The notes below the pieces were generated by a model. The model made no database searches. It saw only the letters and a program-made list of their open reading frames with translations, and was not told the origin of the DNA. The position numbers were made by a program, and so were the translations under genes. This document shows positions 5,821 through 7,188 of a DNA stretch of 7,188 bases, one piece after another; position 1 is the first letter of the stretch; every line of letters begins with the position of its first letter. Source of the stretch: Elusimicrobia bacterium RIFCSPHIGHO2_02_FULL_57_9. GTDB taxonomy: Bacteria > Elusimicrobiota > Elusimicrobia > UBA1565 > UBA9628. The stretch spans positions 1-7,188 of the forward strand of contig MGUO01000024.1 in the NCBI GenBank assembly GCA_001800015.1. The letters are read 5' to 3'.

Positions 5821-5833
5821 CCGCATGCTGCGG
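5821..5833 (+). promoter_or_regulatory. Small hairpin CCGCA-TGC-TGCGG before propeller start
   Basis: A perfect five-base stem with a three-base loop ends seven bases before the ATG at 5841, where the ribosome would bind. The only Shine-Dalgarno-like bases here, GGA (5832-5834), fall mostly inside the hairpin's second arm. Such a structure could limit initiation, but a stem this short may also be chance. Confidence 0.3.
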
Positions 5834-5840
5834 AACTCCT

Positions 5841-7188
5841 ATGCATTTGACTTCATTGCGCTGCAAAACCGCCGCCCCCTTCTTGGCCGCCCTGCTTGTA
5901 TCCTCGCCCGTCTGGGGAGTTGCTTTCACCAGCAGATACGCCCATACATCGACCCTGCTTCCGGACGGCAACATTCTGGTCGTCGGAGGGCAGGACACGG
6001 TGACGACTTACACCACCAGCGCGCAGGTTTTGCTGCAGCATACCGGGGGCCTTATGGACGCAGCCCCTTTACCGGGGAGCGTGGCCCGCGCCTCGCATAC
6101 GGCGACCTTGCTGCCCAACGGCGAGGTCTTGGTCGCGGGGGGAGTCAATGGCGGCGGCGTGTTGAACACAGCCACTGTCTATAATCCGATAGGCAATTGC
6201 TGGCACGGCGCCCTTGCCATGAGCGATACCGGGGGCCGCTTCAACCACACAGCGACATTGCTCAGGGACGCTGCGCAAGGCGGCAGGGTGCTTATTTGCG
6301 GCGGCCAAAATAATTCGGGCACGGTGGTCCAAACCTGCGAGATTTACACCCCGGCCGCGGCCGACCCAACCTGCGCCTCGGCGCCGGGCAGCTTCTCGGG
6401 CTCTGCTCCCTCCATGTCCATCCCGCGTTCCCTGCATACGGCCACCATGCTCTCGGATGGACGGGTATTTTTCGCCGGCGGCTTTGATCCTAGTCTTTGC
6501 CCTACCTGCTCGGTCACGGACTATATCGTCACCACGGAAATCTATAACCCCGCCTCGAACGGCTTCGGCTCCTCTCGTAGCCTAATACAACGCAGAGCCA
6601 ATCACACCGCCGCCTTGATGGGGAACGGAAAGGTGCTTATCGCCGGCGGAGCCAACGAGGCTAATTTGCTGGAAAACAGGGGGATGCTCCAAACCGTCGA
6701 AATTTACGATCCCATCGCCGATCAAATCAGCCCCGCAGCCCCGATGCAGGAAAGAAAGCTCTATCACACCTCCACCCTGGATGCGGACGGCAGGGTCATG
6801 GTGTACGGAGGACTGGGCAATATCACCACTTCCTACGCCAACCTCTCGGGAGTTTTGGGCGCGAGCTCTTTCGCCACGGGCAGTTTTCCCGACGTTCTTT
6901 CCACCATGAATATCACCGGCGGCACGCTGCTGCTGCCCGTGGATTTCCGGCTTTCCGTGGAGGCCTCGGGAATCATTGAAAACGGCATGGTGCTCTTTTC
7001 CAGCCCCTCAATCACTTTCGCCGGAGGCCGGGCGGTCCTGCCTCCCGGCCTGGAAAACTCGGTATTTACCGCCACCGTCAACTTGAGGGGAACGAGCGTC
7101 GGCTGCGACGGCACAAACTGCGGCAAAATCACGACAACATTCCCTATCACGCCTGTAGGCCAATATTTCTTCGATCCCATGAATGTCA
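5841..7188 (+). CDS. Secreted kelch-repeat (galactose-oxidase-like) beta-propeller protein, 3' truncated
   Basis: The frame beginning at the ATG at 5841 stays open to the window edge, giving 449 residues and no stop. An N-terminal Sec signal peptide is visible (about 1-28: basic R7 and K9, a hydrophobic PFLAALLVSSPVWG core, and likely cleavage near VWG-VAF). Six kelch-type blades follow. Each opens with an HTATLL-like strand and a turn plus VLVAGG (His at residues 35, 86, 136, 199, 255 and 309), and several close with a (V/I)Y(N/D)P strand before the next blade. The spacing of 50-63 residues is normal for a propeller blade. From about residue 330 the repeat fades into a different beta-rich stretch (VDFRLSVEASGIIENG and onwards) that continues out of the window. 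The protein is probably exported and may be anchored or assembled at the surface by domains beyond the edge. No galactose-oxidase catalytic residues could be confirmed. A separate transcription unit is likely, given the gap before it. Confidence 0.85.
   Translation, partial: MHLTSLRCKTAAPFLAALLVSSPVWGVAFTSRYAHTSTLLPDGNILVVGGQDTVTTYTTSAQVLLQHTGGLMDAAPLPGSVARASHTATLLPNGEVLVAGGVNGGGVLNTATVYNPIGNCWHGALAMSDTGGRFNHTATLLRDAAQGGRVLICGGQNNSGTVVQTCEIYTPAAADPTCASAPGSFSGSAPSMSIPRSLHTATMLSDGRVFFAGGFDPSLCPTCSVTDYIVTTEIYNPASNGFGSSRSLIQRRANHTAALMGNGKVLIAGGANEANLLENRGMLQTVEIYDPIADQISPAAPMQERKLYHTSTLDADGRVMVYGGLGNITTSYANLSGVLGASSFATGSFPDVLSTMNITGGTLLLPVDFRLSVEASGIIENGMVLFSSPSITFAGGRAVLPPGLENSVFTATVNLRGTSVGCDGTNCGKITTTFPITPVGQYFFDPMNV

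Noticed and set aside
5825..6184. Open frame starting at ATG 5825 as the start of the propeller gene
   Set aside because: It is in a different frame, gives no signal peptide or kelch pattern, and ends at 6184. The frame starting at 5841 has both and continues to the edge.
1..7188. CRISPR array, tRNA, rRNA or insertion sequence
   Set aside because: No regularly spaced repeats with unique spacers, no cloverleaf-like segment, and no transposase or terminal inverted repeats were found by eye.

Overview
The window is a dense, GC-rich (roughly 60%) bacterial chromosome segment with every supported gene on the + strand. A KDO-8-phosphate phosphatase-like gene points to a diderm (Gram-negative) cell envelope. 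The combination with a secreted kelch-type propeller, a SpoIID-domain protein and a transaldolase/Pgi-type glucose-6-phosphate isomerase would fit a poorly cultivated lineage such as Elusimicrobiota. That placement is an impression from gene style and was not computed.

Layout: (1) 1-981 is the 3' part of a SpoIID/LytB-domain protein that begins upstream of the window. (2) 982-1078 is a short gap with a degenerate 12-bp tandem repeat, a good sigma70-type promoter and a Shine-Dalgarno. (3) 1079-1668 is a type II toxin-antitoxin pair, a Phd/YefM-like antitoxin followed by a RelE/ParE-like toxin. (4) 1665-5749 is a compact run of five genes: a BadF/BcrA-type sugar kinase, RpiB, Pgi, a KdsC-type HAD phosphatase and a membrane-anchored protein with a CBM48-like domain. 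(5) 5750-5840 is an AT-richer gap with two small inverted repeats. (6) 5841 to the window end is a secreted kelch-repeat propeller protein, open through the right edge. It has no stop codon in the window, so a search for closed reading frames would miss it.

How the genes may work together: the toxin gene overlaps the antitoxin gene by GTGA, the kinase overlaps the toxin by ATGA, and pgi overlaps rpiB by ATGA. The remaining joints are gaps of 2 to 23 bases. The only convincing promoter for this whole run lies in front of the antitoxin, so the TA module and the sugar-phosphate genes probably share a transcript. The enzymes are sugar phosphorylation, ribose-5-P/ribulose-5-P interconversion, glucose-6-P/fructose-6-P interconversion and KDO-8-P dephosphorylation. 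Together they suggest a small operon that routes hexose and pentose phosphates toward envelope sugars.

The points most worth a second look are the TA module fused to a housekeeping operon, an Asp in RpiB where the catalytic His normally sits, and the CBM48-like domain that appears to lack the usual glycan-contacting residues. I did not find a clear, wholly new system.
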